Below, piece after piece: positions 24,600-35,185 of a stretch of DNA of 64,000 nt. The DNA is from Alteraurantiacibacter hainanensis (GTDB lineage Bacteria > Pseudomonadota > Alphaproteobacteria > Sphingomonadales > Sphingomonadaceae): the NCBI RefSeq assembly GCF_036321025.1, contig NZ_JAZAPB010000002.1, positions 1,054,001 to 1,118,000 on the forward strand, written 5' to 3'. The notes under the pieces are model-generated. The model saw only the letters and a program-made list of their open reading frames with translations. It searched no databases and was not told the DNA's origin. Within the stretch, counting starts at the first letter, position 1; each line of letters opens with the position of its first letter. The position numbers and the translations under genes were made by a program.

Positions 24600-25070
24600 A
24601 TGTCACGTCGTCGTCGTCCCGAGAAGCGGGAAATCCTGCCCGATCCCAAGTTCGGAGATCAGGTGCTGTCGAAGTTCATGAACAACCTGATGCTGGACGG
24701 CAAGAAGGCCGTTGCCGAAGGTATCGTCTACTCCGCGCTGGATACGGTGGAGGCCCGCGCCAAGACCGATCCGATCGCGCTGTTCCACGATGCGCTGAAC
24801 AACGTGAAGCCGCAGGTCGAAGTGCGCAGCCGCCGCGTCGGCGGTGCCACCTACCAGGTGCCGGTCGAGGTGCGTCCCGAGCGTGCCCAGGCGCTGGCCA
24901 TCCGCTGGCTGATCACCGCCGCGCGCGGCCGTGCCGAAACCACCATGAGCGCGCGCCTCTCGGCCGAGCTGATGGATGCCGCCAACAACCGCGGCAATGC
25001 CGTGAAAAAGCGCGAGGACACGCACCGCATGGCGGACGCGAACCGCGCCTTCTCGCACTACCGCTGGTAG
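24600..25070 (+). CDS. rpsG: 30S ribosomal protein S7 (uS7)
   Basis: The 156-residue primary assembly protein of the 30S head starts MSRRRRPEKREILPDPKFG and contains VGGATYQVPVEVRPERAQAL and RTHRMADANRAF-like motifs (here DTHRMADANRAFSHYRW). The length matches the long bacterial form ending RW. A GGAG ribosome binding site lies just upstream. In enterobacteria S7 represses translation of its operon by binding its mRNA. No such element is provable here. Confidence 0.97.
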   Translation: MSRRRRPEKREILPDPKFGDQVLSKFMNNLMLDGKKAVAEGIVYSALDTVEARAKTDPIALFHDALNNVKPQVEVRSRRVGGATYQVPVEVRPERAQALAIRWLITAARGRAETTMSARLSAELMDAANNRGNAVKKREDTHRMADANRAFSHYRW

Positions 25071-25178
25071 GGCGTTTCGCTTGCGGGCCGGGGCGCTTCG
25101 TCCCGGCCTTCAAGCTGTCACATTCGAGACTATATGGGGCGCGATCCGTTACGCCCCGAACCTTTTGAGGAATTGAAC

Positions 25179-27278
<2,100 letters not shown>

Positions 27279-27374
27279 GGGAAGGCAAGCGTCTAGGGGC
27301 GGCGCCTTGTTCAACGGGTGCCGCTTCCTCTCCCGGTGAAATTCAATTTTTGACTAACAGAGGTTTTTAGAAAA

Positions 27375-28565
27375 ATGGCGAAGGAAAAATTCCAGCGGAA
27401 CAAGCCGCACTGCAACATCGGCACCATCGGTCACGTCGACCACGGCAAGACCACGCTGACGGCCGCTATCACCAAGGTGATGGCTGAGACCTTCGGCGGC
27501 GCGGCTGTCGATTTCGCGAACATCGACAAGGCTCCCGAGGAGCGCGAGCGCGGCATCACCATCTCGACCGCGCACGTCGAGTACGAGACCGATGCGCGTC
27601 ACTATGCGCACGTCGATTGCCCGGGCCACGCCGACTACGTGAAGAACATGATCACCGGCGCGGCACAGATGGATGGCGCCATCCTCGTGGTGAACGCTGC
27701 CGACGGCCCGATGCCGCAGACCCGCGAGCACATCCTGCTTTCGCGTCAGGTCGGCGTGCCGGCGCTGGTCGTGTACCTGAACAAGGTCGATCAGGTTGAC
27801 GACGAAGAGCTGCTCGAGCTGGTCGAACTAGAAGTTCGCGAACTGCTGAGCGACTACGACTTCGACGGCGACAACATTCCGATCATCAAGGGTTCGGCCC
27901 TGGCCGCCCTGGAAGGGCGCGACGACGAAATCGGCAAGAACTCGATCCTCGAGCTGATGAAGGCCGTTGACGAGCACATCCCGCAGCCCGACCGTCCGGT
28001 CGACCAGGACTTCCTGATGCCGATCGAAGACGTGTTCTCGATCTCGGGTCGTGGTACGGTTGTGACCGGCCGTGTCGAAACCGGCGTGGTGAATGTTGGC
28101 GACGAAGTCGAAATCGTCGGCATCAAGGACACCCAGAAGACGACCGTGACCGGCGTGGAAATGTTCCGCAAGCTGCTCGATCGCGGTGAAGCTGGCGACA
28201 ACATCGGTGCCCTGATCCGCGGCGTGGGCCGTGAAGAGGTGGAGCGTGGCCAGGTTCTCGCGAAGCCGGGTTCGGTTACGCCGCACACCGAGTTCAACGC
28301 CGAGGTCTACGTGCTGTCGAAGGACGAAGGTGGCCGTCACACGCCGTTCTTCGCCAACTACCGCCCGCAGTTCTACTTCCGCACCACCGACGTGACCGGC
28401 GAAGTGATCCTTCCCGAGGGCACCGAGATGGTCATGCCGGGCGACAACGTGACGATCGGCGTGAAGCTGATCGCCCCGATCGCCATGGACGAAGGCCTGC
28501 GCTTCGCTATCCGTGAGGGTGGCCGCACGGTCGGCTCGGGCGTGGTCTCGAAGATCACCAAGTAA
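27375..28565 (+). CDS. tuf: Elongation factor Tu
   Basis: The 396-residue GTPase delivers aminoacyl-tRNA. It begins MAKEKFQRNKPHCNIGTIGH and carries GHVDHGKTTL, RGITISTAHVEYET, DCPGHADY and NKVDQ, then the beta-barrel domains II and III ending REGGRTVGSGVVSKI. Length and all G motifs are standard. Codon use is strongly optimised. The single copy in this window follows fusA by 96 bp and ends in a strong terminator, so it separates the str and S10 parts of the cluster. A second tuf copy elsewhere cannot be excluded. Confidence 0.98.
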   Translation: MAKEKFQRNKPHCNIGTIGHVDHGKTTLTAAITKVMAETFGGAAVDFANIDKAPEERERGITISTAHVEYETDARHYAHVDCPGHADYVKNMITGAAQMDGAILVVNAADGPMPQTREHILLSRQVGVPALVVYLNKVDQVDDEELLELVELEVRELLSDYDFDGDNIPIIKGSALAALEGRDDEIGKNSILELMKAVDEHIPQPDRPVDQDFLMPIEDVFSISGRGTVVTGRVETGVVNVGDEVEIVGIKDTQKTTVTGVEMFRKLLDRGEAGDNIGALIRGVGREEVERGQVLAKPGSVTPHTEFNAEVYVLSKDEGGRHTPFFANYRPQFYFRTTDVTGEVILPEGTEMVMPGDNVTIGVKLIAPIAMDEGLRFAIREGGRTVGSGVVSKITK

Positions 28566-28905
28566 TCCGGCGGCGCCAGCCAGTGGCGCCAGGGATTGAA
28601 AACGGGTCCGGTTCTCATCTTGAGAGCCGGACCCTTTTCGGTAGGAGCTCCAGTGCAGCGCCGCGTTGAACGGCGCGGGCACGGTGTCCGAAAAATGACG
28701 CATTTCGGGGGTTGCATGGCAGACCGCTCCCCCGTATATGCGCGCCAACCGATGGAGATTCGTCTCCATCAAAACGAATTTTAATTGGAAGGCCGCCCGT
28801 TCCGGGAAACCGGGCAAAAGCGGGGCGGGCCTTTTTATTTTTGGCGGGCCGGATACGGCAACTGTTGAAAGCTCGCTTGGCTCTTTCGCATCGGTAGACG
28901 GAATT
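28566..28905. other. 340-bp region between tuf and rpsJ
   Basis: It holds the tuf terminator (28604-28638) and then the leader of the S10 operon. A second GC-rich structure followed by a T-run (about 28789-28840; ggccgcccg pairing imperfectly with cggggcgggcc, then ttttt) looks like an attenuator or terminator ahead of rpsJ. No gene is seen. The arrangement suggests a separate promoter for rpsJ. Confidence 0.5.
28604..28638 (+). terminator. Intrinsic terminator after tuf
   Basis: A 14-bp stem (28604-28617 with 28621-28634, one G-T wobble) closes a three-base loop and is followed by tttt at 28635-28638. It lies 38 bases past the tuf stop. Confidence 0.93.
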
Positions 28906-29217
28906 ATGGACGCACAGAATATTCGTATTCGCCTCAAGGCCTTCGATCACCGCGTGCTCGACCAGGCAACTGGCGAGATTGCGGACACTGCACGCCGCAC
29001 TGGCGCGCTTATCCGTGGTCCTATTCCGCTCCCGACGCGTATCGAGAAGTTCACCGTGAACCGCGGCCCGCACATCGACAAGAAGTCGCGCGAGCAGTTC
29101 GAGGTGCGCACCTACAAGCGGCTGCTCGACATCGTGCAGCCCAACGCCCAGACGGTCGACGCGCTCATGAAGCTGGACCTTGCTGCGGGTGTTAACGTCG
29201 AGATCAAGCTGGCCTAG
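28906..29217 (+). CDS. rpsJ: 30S ribosomal protein S10 (uS10)
   Basis: The 103-residue protein starts MDAQNIRIRLKAFDHRVLDQ and contains GPIPLPTRIEKFTVNRGPHI and QFEVRTYKRLLDI, the S10 core. In many bacteria it also serves as NusE in antitermination. The ATG at 28906 aligns with family members; the longer in-frame start at 28738 would translate the leader. It is followed by an unusually long 266-bp gap before rplC, so its transcript may be processed or terminated separately. Confidence 0.97.
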   Translation: MDAQNIRIRLKAFDHRVLDQATGEIADTARRTGALIRGPIPLPTRIEKFTVNRGPHIDKKSREQFEVRTYKRLLDIVQPNAQTVDALMKLDLAAGVNVEIKLA

Positions 29218-29483
29218 GCCAGATCGACCGGTCCTTCTGGCAGGACCTTAAACCGCCGGAAAGATACGGGGCTCCTACTGGCCCCGCCGGATAGCCAGCA
29301 GTTCTGGTTGCCCGGCAAGACATAGGGATACCGCCGGATTGATCCGGGCTGCGTCCCCCGTCTCGCTCAATCGGCAGCTTGCCGTGCGAGCAATTCAGCC
29401 CGGACGGGGCGACGTTTCGAAAAATTCGGGCTGGCAAGCACCTGGGGATGGTCCCCTTGTGCCTCTGTGTAGGAGTTTTGACG
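29218..29483. other. 266-bp gap between rpsJ and rplC with small hairpins
   Basis: Within the S10 operon most genes touch, but here 266 bases are non-coding. Visible structure includes ggtcct/aggacc (29230-29235 / 29242-29247) just past the rpsJ stop. There is no T-run. It may hold an extra promoter or a translational control element for rplC (AGGAG lies before its ATG). Confidence 0.4.
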
Positions 29484-30344
29484 ATGCGCACTGGCGTAAT
29501 CGCGAAAAAAGTCGGGATGACCCGCCTGTTCCAGGAGGACGGACGTCACGTTCCCGTGACCGTCCTGTCGCTGGAAGGGTGTCAGGTTACCGGACAGCGC
29601 ACGGCCGATCGCGACGGCTATTTCTCGGTCCAGCTCGGCGCTGGCACGGCGAAGCAGAAGAACGTTGCCAAGCCGCAGCGCGAAGCCTTCGCCAAGGCCG
29701 AAGTCGGCCTGAAGATGAAGGTTGCCGAGTTCCGCGTGGAAAACGAAGAAGGTCTGCTGCCTGTCGGCGCGACCATCACCGCCGACCACTTCATTGCCGG
29801 CCAGAAGGTCGACATCACCGGTCACACGGTGGGCAAGGGCTTTGCCGGCGCGATGAAGCGCTGGGGCTTCGGCGGTCTGCGCGCGACCCACGGCGTTTCC
29901 ATCTCGCACCGTTCGCACGGTTCGACGGGTAACCGCCAGGATCCGGGCAAGGTCTTCAAGAACAAGAAGATGGCCGGCCACATGGGCGATCGTCAGCGCA
30001 CCCAGCAGAACCTGGAAGTCGTGCGCACCGATTCCGATCGTGGTCTGATCTTCGTTCGCGGCTCCGTGCCGGGTGCGAAGAACGGCTGGCTGCTGGTTCG
30101 TGACGCCGTGAAGCTTCCGATGCCGGAAAATGCGCCGTTCCCCGGCGCGCTGCGTCGCAACGCCGATCAGATCGAGCACGAAGAAGCCGATGCCGGCCTG
30201 GTCGAGAGCGCGGCAGAGCACGCTGTGAACCCCGAAGTTTCGCCGGAGATGCAGGAAAAGCTGATCCAGCAGCAGGATTCGGGTGTCGGTACCGAGGGCG
30301 GAACGCCCGAGGCCGATCCCAATGACAAGAACGAGGAGTCCTGA
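29484..30344 (+). CDS. rplC: 50S ribosomal protein L3 (uL3) with acidic C-terminal tail
   Basis: Residues 1-220 are a normal L3: MRTGVIAKKVGMTRLFQEDG, GFAGAMKRWGFGG, HGSTGNRQDPGKVFKNKKMA (Q152 is where PrmB would methylate) and SVPGAKNGWLLVRDAVK. E. coli L3 has 209 residues; this one has 286 because of a tail (221-286) rich in Glu, Asp and Gln, ending DPNDKNEES. The tail should be flexible and solvent exposed. AGGAG lies before ATG 29484. The next gene starts two bases after the stop. Confidence 0.97.
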   Translation: MRTGVIAKKVGMTRLFQEDGRHVPVTVLSLEGCQVTGQRTADRDGYFSVQLGAGTAKQKNVAKPQREAFAKAEVGLKMKVAEFRVENEEGLLPVGATITADHFIAGQKVDITGHTVGKGFAGAMKRWGFGGLRATHGVSISHRSHGSTGNRQDPGKVFKNKKMAGHMGDRQRTQQNLEVVRTDSDRGLIFVRGSVPGAKNGWLLVRDAVKLPMPENAPFPGALRRNADQIEHEEADAGLVESAAEHAVNPEVSPEMQEKLIQQQDSGVGTEGGTPEADPNDKNEES

Positions 30345-30346
30345 TC

Positions 30347-30970
30347 GTGAAGGTCAAGGTCCAGAAAATCGACGGCAAGGCCGCCGGCGACGTTGAGCTC
30401 AGCGATGCCGTGTTCGGTGTCGAGCCGCGCGCCGATATCCTGCACCGCGTCGTTACGTGGCAGCTGGAAAACCGCCGCGGCACCGCCCGCCCGACGCGTG
30501 AGCGTTCGGACGTCAATCGTACCGGCAAGAAGTGGGGCCGCCAGAAGGGTTCGGGCAATGCCCGCCACGGCGACCGCGGCGCACCGATCTTCATCGGCGG
30601 CGGCAAGGCTCATGGTGCGCGCAAGCGTGACTTCGAGCAGTCGCTGAACAAGAAGGTGCGTGCCCTCGGTCTCAAGATGGCGCTCTCCAGCAAGGCGAAG
30701 AACGGTCTGATCGTTCTCGACAGCCTCGAGCTGAAGGATGCCAAGACCAAGGCGCTCAAGGGCCACTTCGACAAGAATGGCTGGAGCGGCAAGGTGCTGG
30801 TGATCGGCGGCGAAAGCGTCGACGATGCCTTCGCCAAGGCGGCTCGCAACCTTCCGGGCGTGGACGTGATGCCGGCTGTCGGCGCCAACGTCTACGACAT
30901 CCTCAACCACGATACGCTGGTCCTCACCAAGGACGCGGTCGAGAAGCTGGAGGCGCGTTTCAATGGCTAA
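30347..30970 (+). CDS. rplD: 50S ribosomal protein L4 (uL4)
   Basis: The 207-residue protein, from a GTG start, has the L4 core: HRVVTWQLENRRGTARPTR, the exit-tunnel loop with KKWGRQKGSGNARHGDRGA and PIFIGGGKAHG, and a Rossmann-like C-terminal part. In enterobacteria L4 regulates the S10 operon; whether this holds here is unknown. The GTG follows the rplC stop by two bases and the end overlaps rplW by eight bases. Confidence 0.97.
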   Translation: MKVKVQKIDGKAAGDVELSDAVFGVEPRADILHRVVTWQLENRRGTARPTRERSDVNRTGKKWGRQKGSGNARHGDRGAPIFIGGGKAHGARKRDFEQSLNKKVRALGLKMALSSKAKNGLIVLDSLELKDAKTKALKGHFDKNGWSGKVLVIGGESVDDAFAKAARNLPGVDVMPAVGANVYDILNHDTLVLTKDAVEKLEARFNG

Positions 30971-31277
30971 GAAGCAGGAAATCGACGCGCGTCACTATGA
31001 CGTGATTCTCGCTCCGCACATCACCGAGAAGGCGACCCTCCTGTCGGAGCACAACGCCGTGGTGTTCAAGGTGGCGAACGATGCAACCAAGCCGCAGATC
31101 AAGGAAGCGGTCGAGGCGCTGTTCGACACCCAGGTGAAGAGCGTCAACACGATCGTTTCGAAGGGCAAGTCCAAGCGCTGGCGCGGCAAGCCCTACAAGC
31201 GGACCGATTCCAAGAAGGCTATCGTGACCCTCGCCGAGGGCGCGAAGCAGATCGACATCACCGAAGGCGTGGGCTGA
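30963..31277 (+). CDS. rplW: 50S ribosomal protein L23 (uL23)
   Basis: This is a 104-residue tunnel-exit protein with YDVILAPHITEKATLLSEHN, VFKVANDATKPQIKEAVEAL, VKSVNTIVSKGKSKRWRG and KKAIVTLAEG. It provides the docking site for trigger factor and SRP. The start overlaps the rplD end by eight bases, suggesting translational coupling. Confidence 0.97.
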   Translation: MAKKQEIDARHYDVILAPHITEKATLLSEHNAVVFKVANDATKPQIKEAVEALFDTQVKSVNTIVSKGKSKRWRGKPYKRTDSKKAIVTLAEGAKQIDITEGVG

Positions 31278-31281
31278 TCCG

Positions 31282-32118
31282 ATGGCACTGAAAACATTCA
31301 ATCCGACAAGCCCCGCTCGCCGTGGCCTCGTCTTGGTCGACAAGACCGGCCTCCACAAGGGTGGCCCGGTCAAGTCGCTGACCGAGGGCAAGACCAAGAC
31401 CGGCGGCCGCAACAACAAGGGTCACGTGACCTCGCGCGGCAAGGGCGGCGGCAACAAGCAGAAGTACCGCTTCATCGACTTCAAGCGTCGCAAGTGGGAC
31501 ATGGAAGCGACCGTGGAGCGGATCGAATACGATCCCAACCGCACCGCCTTCATCGCGCTGATCAAGTACGAGGACGGCGAGCTGTCCTACATCATCGCTC
31601 CCAACCGTCTCGCACCGGGTGACAAGATCATCGCCGGCGAGAAGGTCGACACGAAGCCGGGCAACGCGATGCTGCTGGGTCAGATGCCGGTGGGCACCAT
31701 CATCCACAACGTGGAGATGAAACCGGGCAAGGGCGGCCAGATCGCCCGTTCGGCAGGCACCTACGTGCAGCTGGTCGGTCGCGACCGCGGCATGGTCATC
31801 GTGCGTCTCAACAGCGGCGAGCAGCGTTACCTGCGTGCCGATTGCATGGGCACGGTCGGCGCGGTGTCGAACCCCGACAACCAGAACCAGAACCTGGGCA
31901 AGGCCGGTCGCCGGCGTCACATGGGCATCAAGCCGCTGACGCGTGGCGTCGCCAAGAACCCGGTCGACCACCCGCACGGTGGTGGTGAAGGCCGCACCAG
32001 CGGTGGCCGTCACCCGGTCACTCCGTGGGGCAAGCCGACCAAGGGCGCCCGCACCCGTAAGAACAAGCAGACGGACAAGATGATTATCCGTTCGCGTCAC
32101 GCGAAGAAGAAGAGGTAA
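31282..32118 (+). CDS. rplB: 50S ribosomal protein L2 (uL2)
   Basis: The 278-residue protein is the universal peptidyl-transferase-region protein: MALKTFNPTSPARRGLVLVD, RNNKGHVTSRGKGGGNKQKY, VERIEYDPNRTAFIALIKYE, and the C-terminal GVAKNPVDHPHGGGEGRTSG containing the conserved histidine. Length is typical. It is placed four bases after rplW. Confidence 0.98.
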   Translation: MALKTFNPTSPARRGLVLVDKTGLHKGGPVKSLTEGKTKTGGRNNKGHVTSRGKGGGNKQKYRFIDFKRRKWDMEATVERIEYDPNRTAFIALIKYEDGELSYIIAPNRLAPGDKIIAGEKVDTKPGNAMLLGQMPVGTIIHNVEMKPGKGGQIARSAGTYVQLVGRDRGMVIVRLNSGEQRYLRADCMGTVGAVSNPDNQNQNLGKAGRRRHMGIKPLTRGVAKNPVDHPHGGGEGRTSGGRHPVTPWGKPTKGARTRKNKQTDKMIIRSRHAKKKR

Positions 32119-32124
32119 GGCACC

Positions 32125-32400
32125 ATGGCACGTTCCGTCTGGAAAGGTCCGTTTGTCGAGCTGAGCCTTCTGAAGAAGGCGCAGGAAGCGCAGGAAGCGA
32201 ACAACACCAAGCCGATCAAGACCTGGTCGCGCCGTTCGACGATCCTGCCCGATTTTGTCGGCCTGACGTTCAACGTCTACAATGGGCACAAGTTCGTGCC
32301 CGTCTCGGTCAACGAGGAAATGGTCGGTCACAAGCTTGGCGAGTTCGCGCCCACGCGCAGCTTCCCTGGCCACGCTGCCGACAAGAAGGGTAAGCGCTAA
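32125..32400 (+). CDS. rpsS: 30S ribosomal protein S19 (uS19)
   Basis: The 91-residue head protein starts MARSVWKGPFVELSLLKKAQ and contains KTWSRRSTILPDFVGLTFNV, YNGHKFVPVSVNEEMVGHKL and GEFAPTRSFPGHAADKK. All are standard. Its stop codon overlaps the rplV start by one base (taatg). Confidence 0.97.
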   Translation: MARSVWKGPFVELSLLKKAQEAQEANNTKPIKTWSRRSTILPDFVGLTFNVYNGHKFVPVSVNEEMVGHKLGEFAPTRSFPGHAADKKGKR

Positions 32401-32777
32401 TGGCAAAGGCTAAGTCTCCCCGCCGCGTGGCGGACAACGAGGCGCTGGCTGTCGGCACCACCATCCGTGGTTCCGCGCAGAAGCTGAACCTCGTGGCCGC
32501 CCTCATCCGTGGCAAGAAGGCCGAGGAAGCGATGAACATCCTCTCTTTCTCCAAGCGCGCGATGGCCCGCGATGCACAGAAGGTGCTCGCATCGGCAATC
32601 GCCAATGCCGAGAACAACCACGATCTCGACGTCGACGCCCTGGTCGTCGCCGAAGCGAGCGTCGGCAAGTCGATCACCATGAAGCGGTTCGCAACGCGCG
32701 GCCGTGGCAAGTCCACGCGTATCCTCAAGCCGTTCAGCCGGCTGCGGATCGTCGTACGCGAAGCAGAAGAGGCGTAA
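32400..32777 (+). CDS. rplV: 50S ribosomal protein L22 (uL22)
   Basis: The 125-residue protein has the L22 helices (KLNLVAALIRGKKAEEAMNI, KRAMARDAQKVLASAIANAE) and the tunnel hairpin with FATRGRGKSTRILKPFSRLR. That hairpin lines the nascent peptide tunnel where macrolide-resistance changes arise; no such deletion is seen. It starts within the rpsS stop. Confidence 0.97.
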   Translation: MAKAKSPRRVADNEALAVGTTIRGSAQKLNLVAALIRGKKAEEAMNILSFSKRAMARDAQKVLASAIANAENNHDLDVDALVVAEASVGKSITMKRFATRGRGKSTRILKPFSRLRIVVREAEEA

Positions 32778-32778
32778 G

Positions 32779-33474
32779 ATGGGTCACAAGAGCAATCCGA
32801 TCGGTCTGCGCCTGCAGATCAACCGTACCTGGGACAGCCGGTGGTACGCCGAGGGTGGCGACTATGCCAAGCTGCTCAAGGAAGACATCGAGATCCGCAA
32901 GCACATCATCGAGAGCCTGCCGCAGGCAGCGATCTCGAAGGTCGTGATCGAGCGTCCGGCCAAGCTGTGCCGCGTGTCGATCTATGCCGCGCGTCCCGGT
33001 GTCATCATCGGCAAGAAGGGCGCCGACATCGAGAAGCTGCGCACCAAGCTGGCTTCGATGACCGAGAGCGAAGTGAAGCTGAACATCGTCGAGATCCGCA
33101 AGCCGGAAATCGACGCCAAGCTCGTCGCCCAGGGCATCGCCGACCAGCTGGTTCGCCGTGTGGCTTTCCGCCGCGCGATGAAGCGCGCGATGCAGTCGGC
33201 CATGCGCCTTGGTGCCGAAGGCATCAAGATCATGTGCGGCGGTCGTCTGGGCGGTGCGGAAATCGCCCGCGTGGAACAGTATCGCGAAGGTCGCGTGCCG
33301 CTTCACACGCTGCGCGCCAACATCGACTATGCCGAAGCCGAGGCGCTGACCGCCTATGGCATCATCGGCATCAAGGTGTGGGTCTTCAAGGGCGAGATCC
33401 TGGGTCACGACCCGACCTCGCAGGACCGCCTGATGATGGAATCGCAGACGTCCGGCGTGCGCCCGGCCCGCTAA
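32779..33474 (+). CDS. rpsC: 30S ribosomal protein S3 (uS3)
   Basis: The 231-residue protein begins MGHKSNPIGLRLQINRTWDS, has a KH domain (RPGVIIGKKGADIEKLRTKL) and the C-terminal GIIGIKVWVFKGEILGHDP. It lines the mRNA entry channel. ATG 32779 follows the rplV stop by one base; the in-frame ATG at 32704 lies inside rplV and is not used. Confidence 0.97.
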   Translation: MGHKSNPIGLRLQINRTWDSRWYAEGGDYAKLLKEDIEIRKHIIESLPQAAISKVVIERPAKLCRVSIYAARPGVIIGKKGADIEKLRTKLASMTESEVKLNIVEIRKPEIDAKLVAQGIADQLVRRVAFRRAMKRAMQSAMRLGAEGIKIMCGGRLGGAEIARVEQYREGRVPLHTLRANIDYAEAEALTAYGIIGIKVWVFKGEILGHDPTSQDRLMMESQTSGVRPAR

Positions 33475-33485
33475 GGTAGAGAACC

Positions 33486-33920
33486 ATGCTGCAACCGAAA
33501 AAGACCAAGTATCGCAAGGCCTTCAAGGGCAAGATCCATGGCAATGCCAAGGGCGGCTCGACGCTCAACTTCGGCTCCTATGGTCTCAAGGCCATGGAAC
33601 CCGAGCGTCTGACCGCGCGCCAGATCGAAGCTGCGCGTCGTGCCATCACCCGCGCCATGAAGCGCCAGGGACGCCTGTGGATCCGCGTGTTCCCCGATGT
33701 TCCGGTGTCGAAGAAGCCTGCCGAAGTCCGTCAGGGCAAGGGCAAGGGTGCGGTCGAATACTGGGCTGCCCGCGTGAAGCCGGGCCGCGTGCTGTTCGAA
33801 CTCGATGGCGTCCCCGGCCCCGTCGCTGCGCTCGCTTTCGAGCGCGCCGCGATGAAGCTGCCGATCAAGACCAAGGTCGTCGCGCGTTTCGGCGACACCT
33901 CGCACCTGGGAGGCGAATAA
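33486..33920 (+). CDS. rplP: 50S ribosomal protein L16 (uL16)
   Basis: This 144-residue protein has MLQPKKTKYRKAFKGKIHGN, LTARQIEAARRAITRAMKRQ, GRLWIRVFPDVPVSKKPAEV and RQGKGKGAVEYWAARVKPGR. It helps position the A-site tRNA. R81 (in the GRLWIRVF region) is a hydroxylation site in E. coli; the equivalent arginine is present. Overlaps rpmC by one base. Confidence 0.97.
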   Translation: MLQPKKTKYRKAFKGKIHGNAKGGSTLNFGSYGLKAMEPERLTARQIEAARRAITRAMKRQGRLWIRVFPDVPVSKKPAEVRQGKGKGAVEYWAARVKPGRVLFELDGVPGPVAALAFERAAMKLPIKTKVVARFGDTSHLGGE

Positions 33921-34129
33921 TGGCCAAGATGGAAGACCTTCGTACGAAGACCGACGATCAGCTGGCCGAACAGCTGACCATGCTGAAGAAAGAGCAGTTC
34001 AACCTGCGTTTCCAGGCCGCGACCAACCAGCTCGAGGGTTCTGCCCGCGTGAAGGTTGTCCGCCGCGAGATCGCGCAGATCAAGACGCTGCAGAACGAGC
34101 GCGCCGCCTCGGCTGGCGCGGAAGCGTAA
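33920..34129 (+). CDS. rpmC: 50S ribosomal protein L29 (uL29)
   Basis: The 69-residue two-helix protein MAKMEDLRTKTDDQLAEQLT contains KKEQFNLRFQAATNQLEGSA and VRREIAQIKTLQNER. It sits near the tunnel exit. The ATG overlaps the rplP stop (taatg), and the much longer upstream in-frame start at 33677 is rejected as it lies inside rplP. Confidence 0.96.
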   Translation: MAKMEDLRTKTDDQLAEQLTMLKKEQFNLRFQAATNQLEGSARVKVVRREIAQIKTLQNERAASAGAEA

Positions 34130-34139
34130 GGAGTAGACA

Positions 34140-34436
34140 ATGCCCAAGCGTATCCTGACCGGGACTGTCACCTCCGACAAGACCGACAAGACCGTGACCG
34201 TGCTGGTCGAACGCCGCGTGAAGCACCCGCTCTACGGGAAGATCATCAAGCGTTCGAAGAAGTATCACGCTCACGACGAGAAGAACGAATACGTCGTTGG
34301 CGACAAGGTTCGCATCGAGGAGACCAAGCCGATCTCCAAGACGAAGACCTGGGCGGTGAAGGACCGTCTCGTCGCCAGCCGCGGACAGGCAGTGGAAGCC
34401 GACCTCGAGGTCGAAGCCGCCACACCTGGTAACTGA
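34140..34436 (+). CDS. rpsQ: 30S ribosomal protein S17 (uS17)
   Basis: This is a 98-residue OB-fold protein: MPKRILTGTVTSDKTDKTVT, RRVKHPLYGKIIKRSKKYHA, GDKVRIEETKPISKTKTWAV. It is slightly longer than E. coli S17 (84) because of a C-terminal acidic stretch (VEADLEVEAATPGN). AAGGAG precedes the ATG. Confidence 0.97.
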   Translation: MPKRILTGTVTSDKTDKTVTVLVERRVKHPLYGKIIKRSKKYHAHDEKNEYVVGDKVRIEETKPISKTKTWAVKDRLVASRGQAVEADLEVEAATPGN

Positions 34437-34496
34437 ATTAGACGTTAGGAACTGCCGGGCGAGTGTCCCGGCAAGCCAAGAGAAGGAACCGGATCG

Positions 34497-34865
34497 ATGA
34501 TCCAGATGCAATCCAATCTCGACGTCGCGGACAACAGCGGCGCAAAGCGCGTCCAGTGCATCAAGGTGCTGGGCGGGTCTAAGCGTCGTACCGCGTCTGT
34601 CGGCGATGTGATCGTGGTTTCCGTTAAGGAAGCCCAGCCGCGCGCCCGCGTTAAGAAGGGCGACGTGCACCGTGCGGTGATCGTGCGCACCCGGAAGGAC
34701 GTTCGTCGTCCCGATGGCAGCGTGATCCGTTTCGACAGCAATGCCGCGGTCCTCGTGAACAAGAACGAGGAGCCGATCGGCACCCGTATCTTCGGCCCGG
34801 TGGTTCGCGAACTGCGCGGCAAGGGCTTCATGAAGATCATCTCGCTCGCTCCGGAGGTGCTCTGA
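34497..34865 (+). CDS. rplN: 50S ribosomal protein L14 (uL14)
   Basis: The 122-residue protein MIQMQSNLDVADNSGAKRVQ contains IKVLGGSKRRTASVGDVIVV, PRARVKKGDVHRAVIVRTRK and GTRIFGPVVRELRGKGFMKI. It forms part of the subunit interface and the RsfS binding site. A 60-bp gap before it is the boundary of the spc operon in enterobacteria, and an AGAAGGAA site is present. Overlaps rplX by one base. Confidence 0.98.
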   Translation: MIQMQSNLDVADNSGAKRVQCIKVLGGSKRRTASVGDVIVVSVKEAQPRARVKKGDVHRAVIVRTRKDVRRPDGSVIRFDSNAAVLVNKNEEPIGTRIFGPVVRELRGKGFMKIISLAPEVL

Positions 34866-35185
34866 TGGCATCCGCTAAAATCAAGAAGGGCGACACGGTT
34901 GTGGTGCTCTCGGGCAAGGACAAGGGCCAGACCGGCACTGTCCAGCAGGTCATGCCGAAGGATGGCAAGATCCTGGTCGAGGGCATCAACGTGATGACCC
35001 GTCACCGCAAGCCTTCGCAGGCAAATCCGCAGGGCGGCATCGATCGCGTGCCCGCCCCGATGGCGATCTCCAAGGTCGCCGTCGCCGATCCCAAGGACGG
35101 CAAGCCCACCCGTGTCCGCTTCGAAGAGAAGGACGGCAAGAGGGTGCGCGTGGCCGTCAAGTCCGGGGAGACCATCGATGGCTGA
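34865..35185 (+). CDS. rplX: 50S ribosomal protein L24 (uL24)
   Basis: The 106-residue protein begins MASAKIKKGDTVVVLSGKDK with the KOW motif (GKDKGQTGTVQQVMPKDGKI) and continues GINVMTRHRKPSQANPQGGI. It initiates 50S assembly. It overlaps rplN by one base and rplE by eight bases. Confidence 0.97.
   Translation: MASAKIKKGDTVVVLSGKDKGQTGTVQQVMPKDGKILVEGINVMTRHRKPSQANPQGGIDRVPAPMAISKVAVADPKDGKPTRVRFEEKDGKRVRVAVKSGETIDG

Noticed and set aside
27285..27330. Terminator between fusA and tuf
   Set aside because: A gcggcgcc/gggtgccgc stem can form, but no T-run follows and tuf normally continues the operon.
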